Made by a program: the position numbers and the translations under genes. Of a DNA stretch of 7,205 nucleotides, positions 1-6,200 are shown piece after piece; the stretch's first letter is position 1; every line of letters begins with the position of its first letter. The notes below the pieces were generated by a model. The model was not told the origin of the DNA, did not search any database, and saw only the letters and a list, made by a program, of their open reading frames with translations. The stretch comes from Pseudomonadota bacterium (GTDB taxonomy: Bacteria; Pseudomonadota; Gammaproteobacteria; Pseudomonadales; Oleiphilaceae), in assembly GCA_023430625.1 (NCBI GenBank), contig JAEZAA010000170.1:1-7205 (forward strand). The letters are read 5' to 3'.

Positions 1-48
1 GCTGGCCCCAAACAACTGCTCCGCCCATGCCTTCGCGTCGGTGATCAT
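1..48 (-). CDS. IS4-family (IS50-like) transposase, first 16 codons
   Basis: Only the N-terminus is present: MITDAKAWAEQLFGAS, open at the window edge. It resembles the start of Tn5-type transposases, which begin MIT and carry a Trp-Ala pair followed by a Phe and a small-residue stretch leading to a conserved LGDPRRT segment. That segment would lie just outside the window. The ATG at 46-48 is preceded on the minus strand by GAGGGCGGGAAC, giving a purine-rich ribosome binding site at normal spacing. The position just inside an IS50-type terminal repeat makes the assignment much stronger than 16 residues alone would. The DDE catalytic residues lie outside the window, so integrity cannot be judged. 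Confidence 0.75.
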   Translation of the reverse strand, partial: MITDAKAWAEQLFGAS

Positions 49-69
49 GTTCCCGCCCTCGGATCCGGT

Positions 70-100
70 TTTAGATCACCTTAACTTACTGTCTCTTCAA
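70..100 (-). promoter_or_regulatory. Weak candidate transposase promoter
   Basis: On the minus strand, TTGAAG (95-100) could be a -35 box and TCTAAA (70-75) a -10 box, spaced 19 bp, which is longer than ideal. A GATC site at 74-77 overlaps the -10 candidate. In IS50 the transposase promoter is also Dam-sensitive through a GATC near the -10. The match to consensus is poor, and the call rests mainly on position upstream of the transposase ATG. Confidence 0.2.
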
Positions 101-123
101 GATAAGATCTGATCAAGAGACAG
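89..123. repeat. Subterminal inverted copy of the first 9 bp of the IS end
   Basis: CTGTCTCTT at 89-97 on the plus strand is the perfect inverted partner of AAGAGACAG at 115-123, with 17 bp between them. The outermost 9 bp of the element are thus repeated in inverted orientation just inside its end. The pair could form a hairpin in RNA entering from outside, or act as a second half-site for transposase. Only the repeat is seen; any role is inferred. Confidence 0.7.
105..123 (-). repeat. 19-bp terminal inverted repeat identical to IS50 inside end
   Basis: Read on the minus strand from 123, the 19 bases are CTGTCTCTTGATCAGATCT, matching my memory of the IS50 inside end at every position. The repeat holds two GATC sites (106-109 and 111-114). 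In IS50, Dam methylation of these sites blocks transposase binding to the inside end. It differs after base 9 from the outside end and from the synthetic mosaic end, so it is not a sequencing adaptor remnant. Confidence 0.85.
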
Positions 124-235
124 CCCACTGGGAGAGGGCTGGGGTGAGGGGTGTTTCAAGCGAGTCCGTGGCCGACTGCATCACGCGCCTGCCTGACCCT
201 CACCCCCCGCCCCTCTCCCGCGAGCGGGAGAGGGG
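124..235. repeat. REP-like double hairpin element, left hairpin split by the IS
   Basis: Two GC-rich arms in inverted orientation flank a spacer of about 40 bp. The right arm is ACCCTCAC-type sequence followed by a hairpin with a perfect 12-bp stem (210-221 and 224-235, loop GA). The left arm has only the loop-side CCC, the loop ACT and the outgoing stem GGGAGAGGG (124-138), followed by GGGGTGAGGG. The incoming CCCTCT is missing because the IS begins there. The spacer carries GTGTTTCAAGCG (151-162), which recurs inverted in the second copy at 6048-6059. Such elements are typical extragenic repeats of Gammaproteobacteria. The intact hairpin starts 10 bp after the last stop codon of the operon and may protect the mRNA 3' end. 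No T-run follows on either strand, so it is not a standard intrinsic terminator. Confidence 0.8.
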
Positions 236-244
236 AGCTACATC

Positions 245-574
245 CTAGCGCGGCGTCGACTTCTCGCGCCCCGCTGTAGCTCCATCCTCGCGCAACCCAA
301 CCTCCTCCTTAAACCGAGCGTGATACCCCACCATCCGCTGAAACTCCGCCCGCTCCAGCGGTTCAATGCGGCTTTCCACCAGCAACTCGCCGTCGGTCTG
401 CCGTAGCCGCTGGGCTTCCGGCGGCTGCCAGGGCACCAGGTACAGCACCGTGGGCGATTCCTGATCGCCCCGGATCCGGGTGCCTTCCAGGGTGATCACC
501 TGGCTTTCCGCCCAGGCCCACGTCGAACCTAGCAGGCCGAACAGGATCAGCGGTAAAAATTGCTTCACACCCAT
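245..574 (-). CDS. Small secreted protein of the TPR envelope cluster, function unknown
   Basis: A 109-residue protein with a clear Sec signal peptide: Lys4, a hydrophobic core from about residue 6 to 18, and an Ala-Trp-Ala cleavage site after residue 22 (AWA|ES). This leaves a mature periplasmic protein of about 87 residues. The most distinctive segment is residues 26-50, with the pattern LEGTRIRGDQESP then VLYLVPWQ. I recall similar GTxIxGxxExPxVLYxVPW segments in small proteins of related clusters, but I cannot name a family. The C-terminal half is charged, with no cysteine or metal motif. The start at 572-574 is supported by GGAG (582-585 on the complement) with a 7-nt spacer, inside the upstream gene's end. 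The gap to that gene is 12 bp, so it is the last gene of the unit before the REP element and IS. Confidence 0.8.
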   Translation of the reverse strand: MGVKQFLPLILFGLLGSTWAWAESQVITLEGTRIRGDQESPTVLYLVPWQPPEAQRLRQTDGELLVESRIEPLERAEFQRMVGYHARFKEEVGLREDGATAGREKSTPR

Positions 575-586
575 AACCTGGCTCCG

Positions 587-1150
587 TTAATTGATGCGGC
601 TCTTGAGATCAAACACCCAATCCTCCACCTGCGGATCGGGCGTCTCCTGCAGCGCCTGATAACGCTCCACCAACTCCAATGCCTCCGCCAGCCGGCCCTG
701 ATAGAGCTCCAGCAGAATGGCCAGGTTACGCAGCGCCGGCTTGAACTCCGGGTGCTGCGCCAGGGCCTGGCGGTAGTAGGCTTCGGCCTCGGCAAACTGG
801 CCCTGCTTGCGGGCCAGCACGCCGAGGGCGTTGTTGGCGTGCGGATGCATGGGATCCAGCCCCAGCACCTGTTTGAAATAGGTTTCGGCCTGGGCGCGAT
901 CGCCCTCTGCCTGCGCGATCAGCCCCAGGTTGGCCAGCGGACCGGTCCATTCCGGACGCGCCTGACTGAGCGCGAGAAAGCTGGCGCGGGCCGCGTCCAG
1001 ATCACCGGCACGCTTCAGCGCCACGGCGTCGGCGAACTGTTGCTGCAACGCATCCGACTGTTCACCGGTTGCCTTATCAGACCCGGTCAGACTGGCACAG
1101 CCGCCCAGACCCAGGGTCACCAGCAACAACAGGATGGCGAGGCGGCTCAT
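587..1150 (-). CDS. TPR-repeat lipoprotein, 187 residues
   Basis: A small TPR lipoprotein, probably a periplasm-facing scaffold or adaptor anchored in the outer membrane. From the chosen start, a hydrophobic signal (residues 4-15) ends in the lipobox LGGC with Cys18. Ala at +2 gives no inner-membrane retention signal. Four TPR-like units follow at about 36-66, 71-101, 105-135 and 139-169, with typical small, aromatic and Pro positions such as ALGVLARKQGQFAEAEAYYR. The ORF can be extended 11 codons to 1183, but that prefix is polar and arginine-rich and overlaps the upstream gene. Tandem ATGs at 1153 and 1150 follow the upstream stop (1158-1160). The second has the better-spaced TGAG and gives a normal signal peptide. 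It is reminiscent of PilF-type lipoproteins and of GltC, the small TPR protein of Myxococcus gliding, but no orthology can be claimed. Confidence 0.88.
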   Translation of the reverse strand: MSRLAILLLLVTLGLGGCASLTGSDKATGEQSDALQQQFADAVALKRAGDLDAARASFLALSQARPEWTGPLANLGLIAQAEGDRAQAETYFKQVLGLDPMHPHANNALGVLARKQGQFAEAEAYYRQALAQHPEFKPALRNLAILLELYQGRLAEALELVERYQALQETPDPQVEDWVFDLKSRIN

Positions 1151-1157
1151 CATCGGC

Positions 1158-4010
1158 TCACTGGATCTCATCGACCACCTCACTCAGGGTCTCGGGCTTG
1201 TCGTAGCGGCCGGGCAGCAGGCGTTTGAGGGCCGCGAAACTCTGCTTGACCCAGTCATCGTAAATACCGGCCCAGCTGCGGCTGGCGTTCTGCTCATGAA
1301 TGCCGATGGCCTTTTCCTCGAACGGGAACGCCTGCTCCTCCAGCAGCATGTCGTACTGGGACAGTTCCAGTTCGTTGAGCCCTGCCGGCCGCTCGGCGTC
1401 CATCAGGTCCTTGCCCAGGCGGGCGTAGATGTCGGCGATCTGGTAGCCGGCTTCGGTGGAGAACACCGACACGCCGTAACTGGCGGTCTTTTGATAGGCC
1501 TTCACCGCCTGCTCCAGGGCCTGGGTTTTGCGGGCCATGGTCTTGTCGAGCGGCAGGGTTAGCTTGATGCCGTTATAGCGGTTCAGGGCATCCCGCGCGA
1601 AGACGGCGGAGGCGGCCGCTGCCAGATAACGCATGCGATCGTCGGCCTCGTTGGGGTGGCGGTCCACGGTCTCCATCAGTTTGCCGAGCCAGAACCGGCG
1701 ATTGGTGTCGTTGCCGTCCGCCTCGTAGAGTTCCGCCAGGCGTTGCGCTGCCTCCATGTAGCTGTCCAGCGGCCTTGGATAGGTGTGGGCGTACTGGCGG
1801 TAGCTGGCAATCGCCTGGTCGCGGTCTTCTGCCCGGTCATAGAGTTCGGCAATCAGCCACAATGTCTCGCGTTTTTCGCCCGGGCTGGTGGCGCGCTCGT
1901 AGAGCGTTCGCAACTCGTCGGCCGCCCGCGCCCATTGCTGGGTTTCCCGATAGGCCAGCGCCATTTTCGCCGGCAGGGTGAGCGTGTGGGCGTGCTGGGG
2001 GAAGCGTTGGCGGAAGGCCGCCATGACCTGGATGGCGCGGTGCCATTCATCTTGTTCCAGCAACAGGTTGGCGGCATCGAATTCCGCGTCGGCCCGCAGG
2101 ACCGCCGTGGGGGCCACCTGCCCGACCCGCAGGAAGAGGTTTACGGCCATGGCCTTGTTGCCCGCCGCCAGCTCGGTTTCCCCCTGCCGATAGACGGAGG
2201 CCGCCAGGTTTTCCCAGAGCGCGGTCGCGCGGACATCCTTGGCTGGCAAACGCGTGAGCGCGGACAGATAAGCCTGCTCGGCCTGGGCATAATCGGCCAG
2301 GCTGTACAGGCTATGAGCCTGCAGCAGGTTGGCTTCCAGCAACAGGCCCGGCGCCGGTGCCGGTTGCCAGGCGAGGATCTGGCCGGCGCGGCGGACCACC
2401 GTCGGGAAGTCCTTCTGCTCGTAATCATACTGGGTGGCGACGTACAGCACTTCCACCGCGCGCTCATCCTGGGGGAAGGTCTCCACATACCGCAGCCGGC
2501 TCTGCTGCTGGCGCGCCTGCCGGGCCTGACGCTCCGCCGGCACCAAGTTCGCCCAGGTGGCGGCGTACTGGTTATAGGCCAGGATCGAGGCATAAGCCGC
2601 TTCGCTGGCGCGGGCATGCTCGCTGAACTCATAGGCGAGCTTCTCGAACGCCTGGATCGCGTCCGGCCACTGCTGCAGGGCCAGATGGCTTTCCCCCAGC
2701 AGGAACAGGCGATCCGGCGTGCGGGCATGGCGCGGGAAGGTATCGACGAACTCCCCGTAATACCGGGCCGCCTGGCGGTAATGCTCCGCCACCTGGGGCG
2801 ACTTGGCGTTCTTCTTGGCGGCAGTCTGGGCCAGCACATACTGGCGATCCGCCAGTTCCGGCAACAACTGCTCCAACTGCTGCTTCACGTAGTCGCGCGC
2901 CTGGGGCACGGCCTGGGCCCAATAGGCGCTGGTGAAGCCATAGGTGTCGACGAAGTCCGCCTTGCGCTGCGCCAGGGGACCCAGAAAGCCTGCGGTTTGC
3001 AGTGTCTGCAGGATGTTCATGTGGTAGCGCGGCGCGTCCAGGCTCAGCGGGTGAATCGCGATATAGCCTTCGTAGACCTCGATCGCGTCCGAGTATTGCT
3101 CCTTCTCCAGCAGCAGTGCGCCATAGCGGTCGTACACCAGGGTCTCATAGGACTTGGCGCCGATTTGGCGGAACAGGGCGGCAACCGTCTGCGCGCCGTC
3201 CAGATAGGAAAACGACAGCCCCATCACCCGGAACAGATCTTCCACCAGGGTCTGGTGCTGATCGGCCACGTTGGCCAGTTCCGAATCCGCTGGCCACAAC
3301 AGGTCCAGCACCTGGGTAAAACTCAGCAGGGCCGCGCTGTAGTCTGCCTGCTTGAACTGGCTCCAGCCCAGCATGTAATGGGCATTGGTGAGAAAGGTCT
3401 GGCGGGCGGGCGCGTTTGGGTCAGCCTGAATAATGGCGGCGAAGGCCTGTTGCGCCTCGGCAAAGCGGGCATCGCTGAACAGGATTTCGCCGCGGCGGAA
3501 CTGGGCCTCGATCCAGTAGCGGGACGCCGGATACTGGCTGACCAATTGGTCCAGGGTCGCCAGGTGGGCGTCGAGGTTGCCATTCAGGTCATGGGCCTTG
3601 GCCAGTTGGTAATAGATCTCGTCGTTGGTGGCACGCTCCGGGTATTGGGCCAGCAGAGCTTCATAGGCGGCCACCGGCACCTCAAAGGTCGGTGGTGCCT
3701 GCTCGACCAACTGGTTCTCCGCCTGTTGCAGACGCAGATCCGCCAGACGATGACGCACGCTGACGATGGTCTCGGGGTCGTCCAGCAAGGGCAGCAGGGT
3801 TTCGTAACTGGCGATCACCTCCGCCAGGGCAACTGGTTGCGCGGCTGCCCTGGGTTCGGGCGTTGGCGCGGGGCCATTGGCACGGACAGCGACCTGCAAG
3901 GTCCCCAGCGTGTTGGCGGCGGGCGTGGCGGACGACTCGCCCAGACCCAGGCTTTGGCAGCCGGACAGCGTCAAGGCAATGGCGAGCGAGAGGGGGCGGC
4001 AAGCCTGCAT
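1158..4010 (-). CDS. Large TPR-repeat outer-membrane lipoprotein, 950 residues
   Basis: The largest protein of the cluster and probably its main scaffold. Residues 1-18 are a lipoprotein signal (lipobox LSGC, Cys18), with Gln at +2 indicating outer-membrane sorting. A Pro/Ala-rich linker (about 28-60) follows. Helical repeats of the TPR/BamD type then run from about 62 to 785, for example around 131-160, 167-197, 208-238, 296-322, 431-463, 560-590, 640-672, 680-706 and 714-744. Many end in YP or FP turns. Residues 790-935 differ: charged helices with an acidic, aromatic segment LLEEQAFPFEEKAIGIHEQN (889-908) and a Trp-rich stretch (WAGIYDDW). I recall this C-terminal block as characteristic of large TPR proteins in comparable clusters. 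The start ATG overlaps the preceding TGA by one base (TGATG), with GGAGG nine bases upstream, so translation is coupled. No enzymatic motif is visible. Myxococcus AglT/GltE is a possible distant analogue, unproven. Confidence 0.9.
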   Translation of the reverse strand: MQACRPLSLAIALTLSGCQSLGLGESSATPAANTLGTLQVAVRANGPAPTPEPRAAAQPVALAEVIASYETLLPLLDDPETIVSVRHRLADLRLQQAENQLVEQAPPTFEVPVAAYEALLAQYPERATNDEIYYQLAKAHDLNGNLDAHLATLDQLVSQYPASRYWIEAQFRRGEILFSDARFAEAQQAFAAIIQADPNAPARQTFLTNAHYMLGWSQFKQADYSAALLSFTQVLDLLWPADSELANVADQHQTLVEDLFRVMGLSFSYLDGAQTVAALFRQIGAKSYETLVYDRYGALLLEKEQYSDAIEVYEGYIAIHPLSLDAPRYHMNILQTLQTAGFLGPLAQRKADFVDTYGFTSAYWAQAVPQARDYVKQQLEQLLPELADRQYVLAQTAAKKNAKSPQVAEHYRQAARYYGEFVDTFPRHARTPDRLFLLGESHLALQQWPDAIQAFEKLAYEFSEHARASEAAYASILAYNQYAATWANLVPAERQARQARQQQSRLRYVETFPQDERAVEVLYVATQYDYEQKDFPTVVRRAGQILAWQPAPAPGLLLEANLLQAHSLYSLADYAQAEQAYLSALTRLPAKDVRATALWENLAASVYRQGETELAAGNKAMAVNLFLRVGQVAPTAVLRADAEFDAANLLLEQDEWHRAIQVMAAFRQRFPQHAHTLTLPAKMALAYRETQQWARAADELRTLYERATSPGEKRETLWLIAELYDRAEDRDQAIASYRQYAHTYPRPLDSYMEAAQRLAELYEADGNDTNRRFWLGKLMETVDRHPNEADDRMRYLAAAASAVFARDALNRYNGIKLTLPLDKTMARKTQALEQAVKAYQKTASYGVSVFSTEAGYQIADIYARLGKDLMDAERPAGLNELELSQYDMLLEEQAFPFEEKAIGIHEQNASRSWAGIYDDWVKQSFAALKRLLPGRYDKPETLSEVVDEIQ

Positions 4011-5929
4011 CAGGGCTGGCCTCCATCCGGCTGCTTCGGCGCCGCCTGAAACAGTGCATCGGCCAGTCGGGCCTGCGCCTGGCGGGCTGCACGCAGATAA
4101 CTGCGCACTTCACGTTCCTGCCGGACCAGCTCCGCCCTCACCTGTTCCAACAGCACCTGACGGGCCGCCTGCAGGGCCTGATCCAGCTCGGCGCGCCGCG
4201 CCGTCAGGGCCTGCTGGTTGTCACGTACCCGGACCGCCAGCGCGGCGTTCTCGCCGTCCGAATCCATCTCCCGCTCCAGCGCGCTGGTTTGCTGCTGGAA
4301 GGCATCCATGGCCTGGTTCAGGCCATGCAGTTGCTTCTCCGCCGCCCAGCGGTTGACCGCATACTGGTCCGCCACCCACCAGTCGAAATAGGCCTGGATG
4401 CGGCGGGCCCGCTCCCGCTGGGCCGCGGTCGTTTCGTTATCCGGCAGGGTCGCGAGGGTAGCCAGTACCTTCTCGATCTTGCGGGCGTAGGCCTGCTGCT
4501 CCTCGGTCATGAAGAAGGCGGCATCTTCCTGCTCCACCGCCTCGGTGATGCGCTTGTTGAAATCCGCCTGTTGCGCGAGCCACTGGTCCGCCTGGCGCTC
4601 CGCCAGGGCGGCGCGGGTTTCGGTGATGCGCAGGCTGCGCTGCTGGGCACGGGTTTGCAGCATCAGCTCGAACGACTCCAGTTGCCGCGCCCAGCGCGCC
4701 AGATGGTCGTTCAGGCGATAAATCTCATGCAGATCCCGCAGGCCCACTTGAAAGGGTTCGGAGGCCAGCAAGGATGCCAGGCTGAAATCCGCCGGTTGCA
4801 CCTGCAGGCGACCGTAAGGGTCTCGATTCAGGTCGGCGGCACCCAATTGCAACGGGCGGGCCTCGGCATCGTCGAGGCGCAAGGCTGCTACCAGATCGGC
4901 TTCGGCCAAGCGTTCGCGCTGCCCGGCGAGGGTTTGAATCAGGGTTTCATAACGCACGGCCGCGTCTTTATAGGCAGTCAGTGCCTGGGGCCGATCATTC
5001 ATCTGCTCCAGCACAAAGCCCCGGGCATAGGGCACCTGTTGCAGCCAGGCGGTGAACAGAGGACGTTCCTGCAGCCTATTGAGCGCCTGCAGGGCCAAGC
5101 CGGGCTCCTGCGCCCGGGCCGCGGCCGCCGCATAGTGAAACAGCGCCTGATCCGAGAAGGGGCTGTCCAGGCGAATCGCCTGCAAGCTGGTCAGGGCCGG
5201 GTGAACCTGCCCCGCCTGCAATTGCAGCTGGCCCAAGCTCAGCAGTACCCGCTCGCGCAGGGCGATGGCTTCAGCCTGCTCGTCCGCCATTGGCATTAGA
5301 TTCAGATCATCGGCCAGTTGCTGAAGTTCGCTGCTCGCCTGTGCCGGCTGCTCCGTTAATGCCCGCACGGCGCGGTTGTAGCGCAAATAGGCACGCCAGA
5401 GGCTGGTGGCCGGCAGGCTCTGGATGATCCGCGCCAGCTCCTCGTCGTTCTGCCCAGAGGCTTGCTTGAGCAGGAGCTGGCCCTTGAGGTAGAGCCATTC
5501 CTGATGCAAGTCCGGCGCGGATTCCTGCAGCAGCTCGGGCGCTACTCGTGCCAGGGCATCGGTCGCCGCCCGCTGGTCCTGCTCCAGGTAAAACACCTTG
5601 CCCAGGTAGAACCAGGCCTGGTTGCGTTTGGCGGCCTCGACCGCATCGGTGAGCAGTTGCTCGAACAGGCGCTTGGCTTCGCGGGTCATGCCGTAGGTGA
5701 GCAGAAGGCCGCCCTCCACCAGCAGGGGATCGCTGCCGTGGCCCTGAATGCCGCCTCGGGCTCGCGCCACGGCCAGGCCGGTCAGGGCTTCGAAGCTGTG
5801 GCCCTGGTAGAAGTCGAACAGGACGCTGCCGTAGTGGAGGTCTTGCACGCGGGCGAGGGGTTCGGCGGCCAGGGCTGGCGTCGCCAGGCTCAGGCTGATA
5901 AGCAAGGCTTTTGCAGTGCATCTTGCAAT
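4010..5929 (-). CDS. Exported TPR/coiled-coil protein, 639 residues; start codon uncertain
   Basis: A periplasmic helical-repeat protein. Counting from the ATT at 5927-5929, an Arg/Lys n-region, a hydrophobic core (ALLISLSLAT) and PALAA form a signal peptide cleaved near residue 22. The mature chain opens with a LHYGSVLFDFYQ segment that I recall from uncharacterised gammaproteobacterial TPR proteins. TPR-like helices span about 65-335. Residues 392-414 (DLHEIYRLNDHLARW) lead into a coiled-coil region rich in Gln, Glu, Arg and Ala up to about 625, broken near 494-525 by a WW-containing segment. The frame is open to 6217, but 5930-6217 crosses the REP element and translates into the PLTLALSPAGRG pattern typical of mis-extended ORFs. 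No ATG, GTG or useful TTG lies between the REP and the signal peptide. The start may be ATT, the ATG at 6068-6070 inside the REP, or an out-of-frame ATG at 5919-5921 if the AAAA run (5909-5912) has one base too many. Confidence 0.85.
   Translation of the reverse strand: MARCTAKALLISLSLATPALAAEPLARVQDLHYGSVLFDFYQGHSFEALTGLAVARARGGIQGHGSDPLLVEGGLLLTYGMTREAKRLFEQLLTDAVEAAKRNQAWFYLGKVFYLEQDQRAATDALARVAPELLQESAPDLHQEWLYLKGQLLLKQASGQNDEELARIIQSLPATSLWRAYLRYNRAVRALTEQPAQASSELQQLADDLNLMPMADEQAEAIALRERVLLSLGQLQLQAGQVHPALTSLQAIRLDSPFSDQALFHYAAAAARAQEPGLALQALNRLQERPLFTAWLQQVPYARGFVLEQMNDRPQALTAYKDAAVRYETLIQTLAGQRERLAEADLVAALRLDDAEARPLQLGAADLNRDPYGRLQVQPADFSLASLLASEPFQVGLRDLHEIYRLNDHLARWARQLESFELMLQTRAQQRSLRITETRAALAERQADQWLAQQADFNKRITEAVEQEDAAFFMTEEQQAYARKIEKVLATLATLPDNETTAAQRERARRIQAYFDWWVADQYAVNRWAAEKQLHGLNQAMDAFQQQTSALEREMDSDGENAALAVRVRDNQQALTARRAELDQALQAARQVLLEQVRAELVRQEREVRSYLRAARQAQARLADALFQAAPKQPDGGQP
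4020..4024 (-). promoter_or_regulatory. Ribosome binding site in a coupled TGATG junction
   Basis: GGAGG on the minus strand lies 9 nt before the ATG at 4008-4010. It is inside the last codons of the preceding gene, whose TGA shares one base with the ATG. Start and stop are therefore read by neighbouring or re-initiating ribosomes, tying the amounts of the two TPR proteins together. Confidence 0.6.
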
Positions 5930-5997
5930 GGCGCGTTTTCTAACTCCCCCGTTTGCTAATTCATGCGCGTAAGTTGCGGGATAGCCACAAGAGTAAT

Positions 5998-6113
5998 CCC
6001 CTCTCCCCGCTGGGGAGAGGGCTAGGGTGAGGGGGTGGCGGCGAAGCCGCTTGAAACACGCAGTTAGCATGCTCCCACCCTCACCCCCGCCCTCTCCCGC
6101 CAGCGGGAGAGGG
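5998..6113. repeat. REP-like double hairpin element, intact copy
   Basis: The left hairpin has a perfect 10-bp stem (5999-6008 and 6012-6021, loop GCT) followed by a GGGTGAGGGG tail. The right hairpin has an 11-bp stem (6090-6100 and 6103-6113, loop CA) preceded by ACCCTCACCCCC. The arms are inverted relative to each other, so the whole element is a large imperfect palindrome. The spacer adds a small hairpin (GCGGC-GAA-GCCGC, 6038-6050) and CGCTTGAAACAC (6048-6059), the reverse complement of the word found in the other copy. The two elements are thus in opposite orientation. It lies within the 271-bp gap between the small secreted protein gene and the TPR/coiled-coil gene. In a read-through transcript it would form strong structures that could stabilise the upstream message or reduce expression downstream. 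Confidence 0.85.
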
Positions 6114-6119
6114 AGTTTG

Positions 6120-6148
6120 TTTTTACGCGCCGGGTAGCTTCCAGGCAA
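6120..6148 (-). promoter_or_regulatory. Weak candidate promoter upstream of the TPR genes
   Basis: On the minus strand, TTGCCT (6143-6148) and TAAAAA (6120-6125) are spaced by 17 bp. Each box matches the sigma-70 consensus at four of six positions. A start here would transcribe through the REP element into the TPR genes. The gap of about 270 bp between genes makes an internal promoter plausible, but the evidence is only this pattern. Confidence 0.2.
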
Positions 6149-6200
6149 AGAGCACTGGTTTGATCGACACGGACCGAGAGCAGGAATCGCACGGCTATCC

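Larger units (their letters stand above)
1..123 (-). mobile_element. IS50-group (IS4 family) insertion sequence, transposase-proximal end, partial
   Basis: This is the end of an insertion sequence that continues beyond the left edge. The outer boundary is base 123, where the minus strand begins with a 19-bp terminal repeat identical, as I recall it, to the inside end of IS50/Tn5 (CTGTCTCTTGATCAGATCT). Inside it come a leader of about 56 bp and the start of a transposase ORF at 48. The DNA just outside, from 124, is a REP-like hairpin cut at its loop, which supports 123/124 as the true junction. Unlike IS50R, where the inside end lies past the transposase stop, here the inside-end-like sequence lies upstream of the transposase start. 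This is therefore a relative and not Tn5 itself. Five GATC sites between 43 and 114 fit Dam control as known for IS50. The target duplication cannot be checked because the far end is missing. Confidence 0.85.

Noticed and set aside
105..123. Tn5 vector or tagmentation adaptor contamination.
   Set aside because: After the first nine bases the sequence follows the natural inside end and not the mosaic end. It continues into an element-specific leader and a transposase start that differs from Tn5, with the end on the opposite side of the gene from IS50R.
210..235. Intrinsic terminator after the last gene of the operon.
   Set aside because: The stem is strong but no T-run follows it in the minus-strand direction. 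The same hairpin recurs in the other gap as part of a repeat element.
1656..4049. A 797-codon open frame on the plus strand, opposite the large TPR gene.
   Set aside because: It is antisense to a clear lipoprotein gene. Its translation is Gly/Gln/Leu/Arg-rich, has no domain pattern and has no upstream binding site. Such frames are common opposite GC-rich coding DNA.
3863..5299. A 478-codon open frame on the plus strand spanning the junction of the two large genes.
   Set aside because: It crosses two well-supported minus-strand genes, including their coupled stop and start, and shows only mirror-image codon composition.
5998..6113. CRISPR-like repeat pair.
   Set aside because: There are only two arms, inverted and not direct, with no regular spacers and no cas genes. 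It matches a REP doublet.
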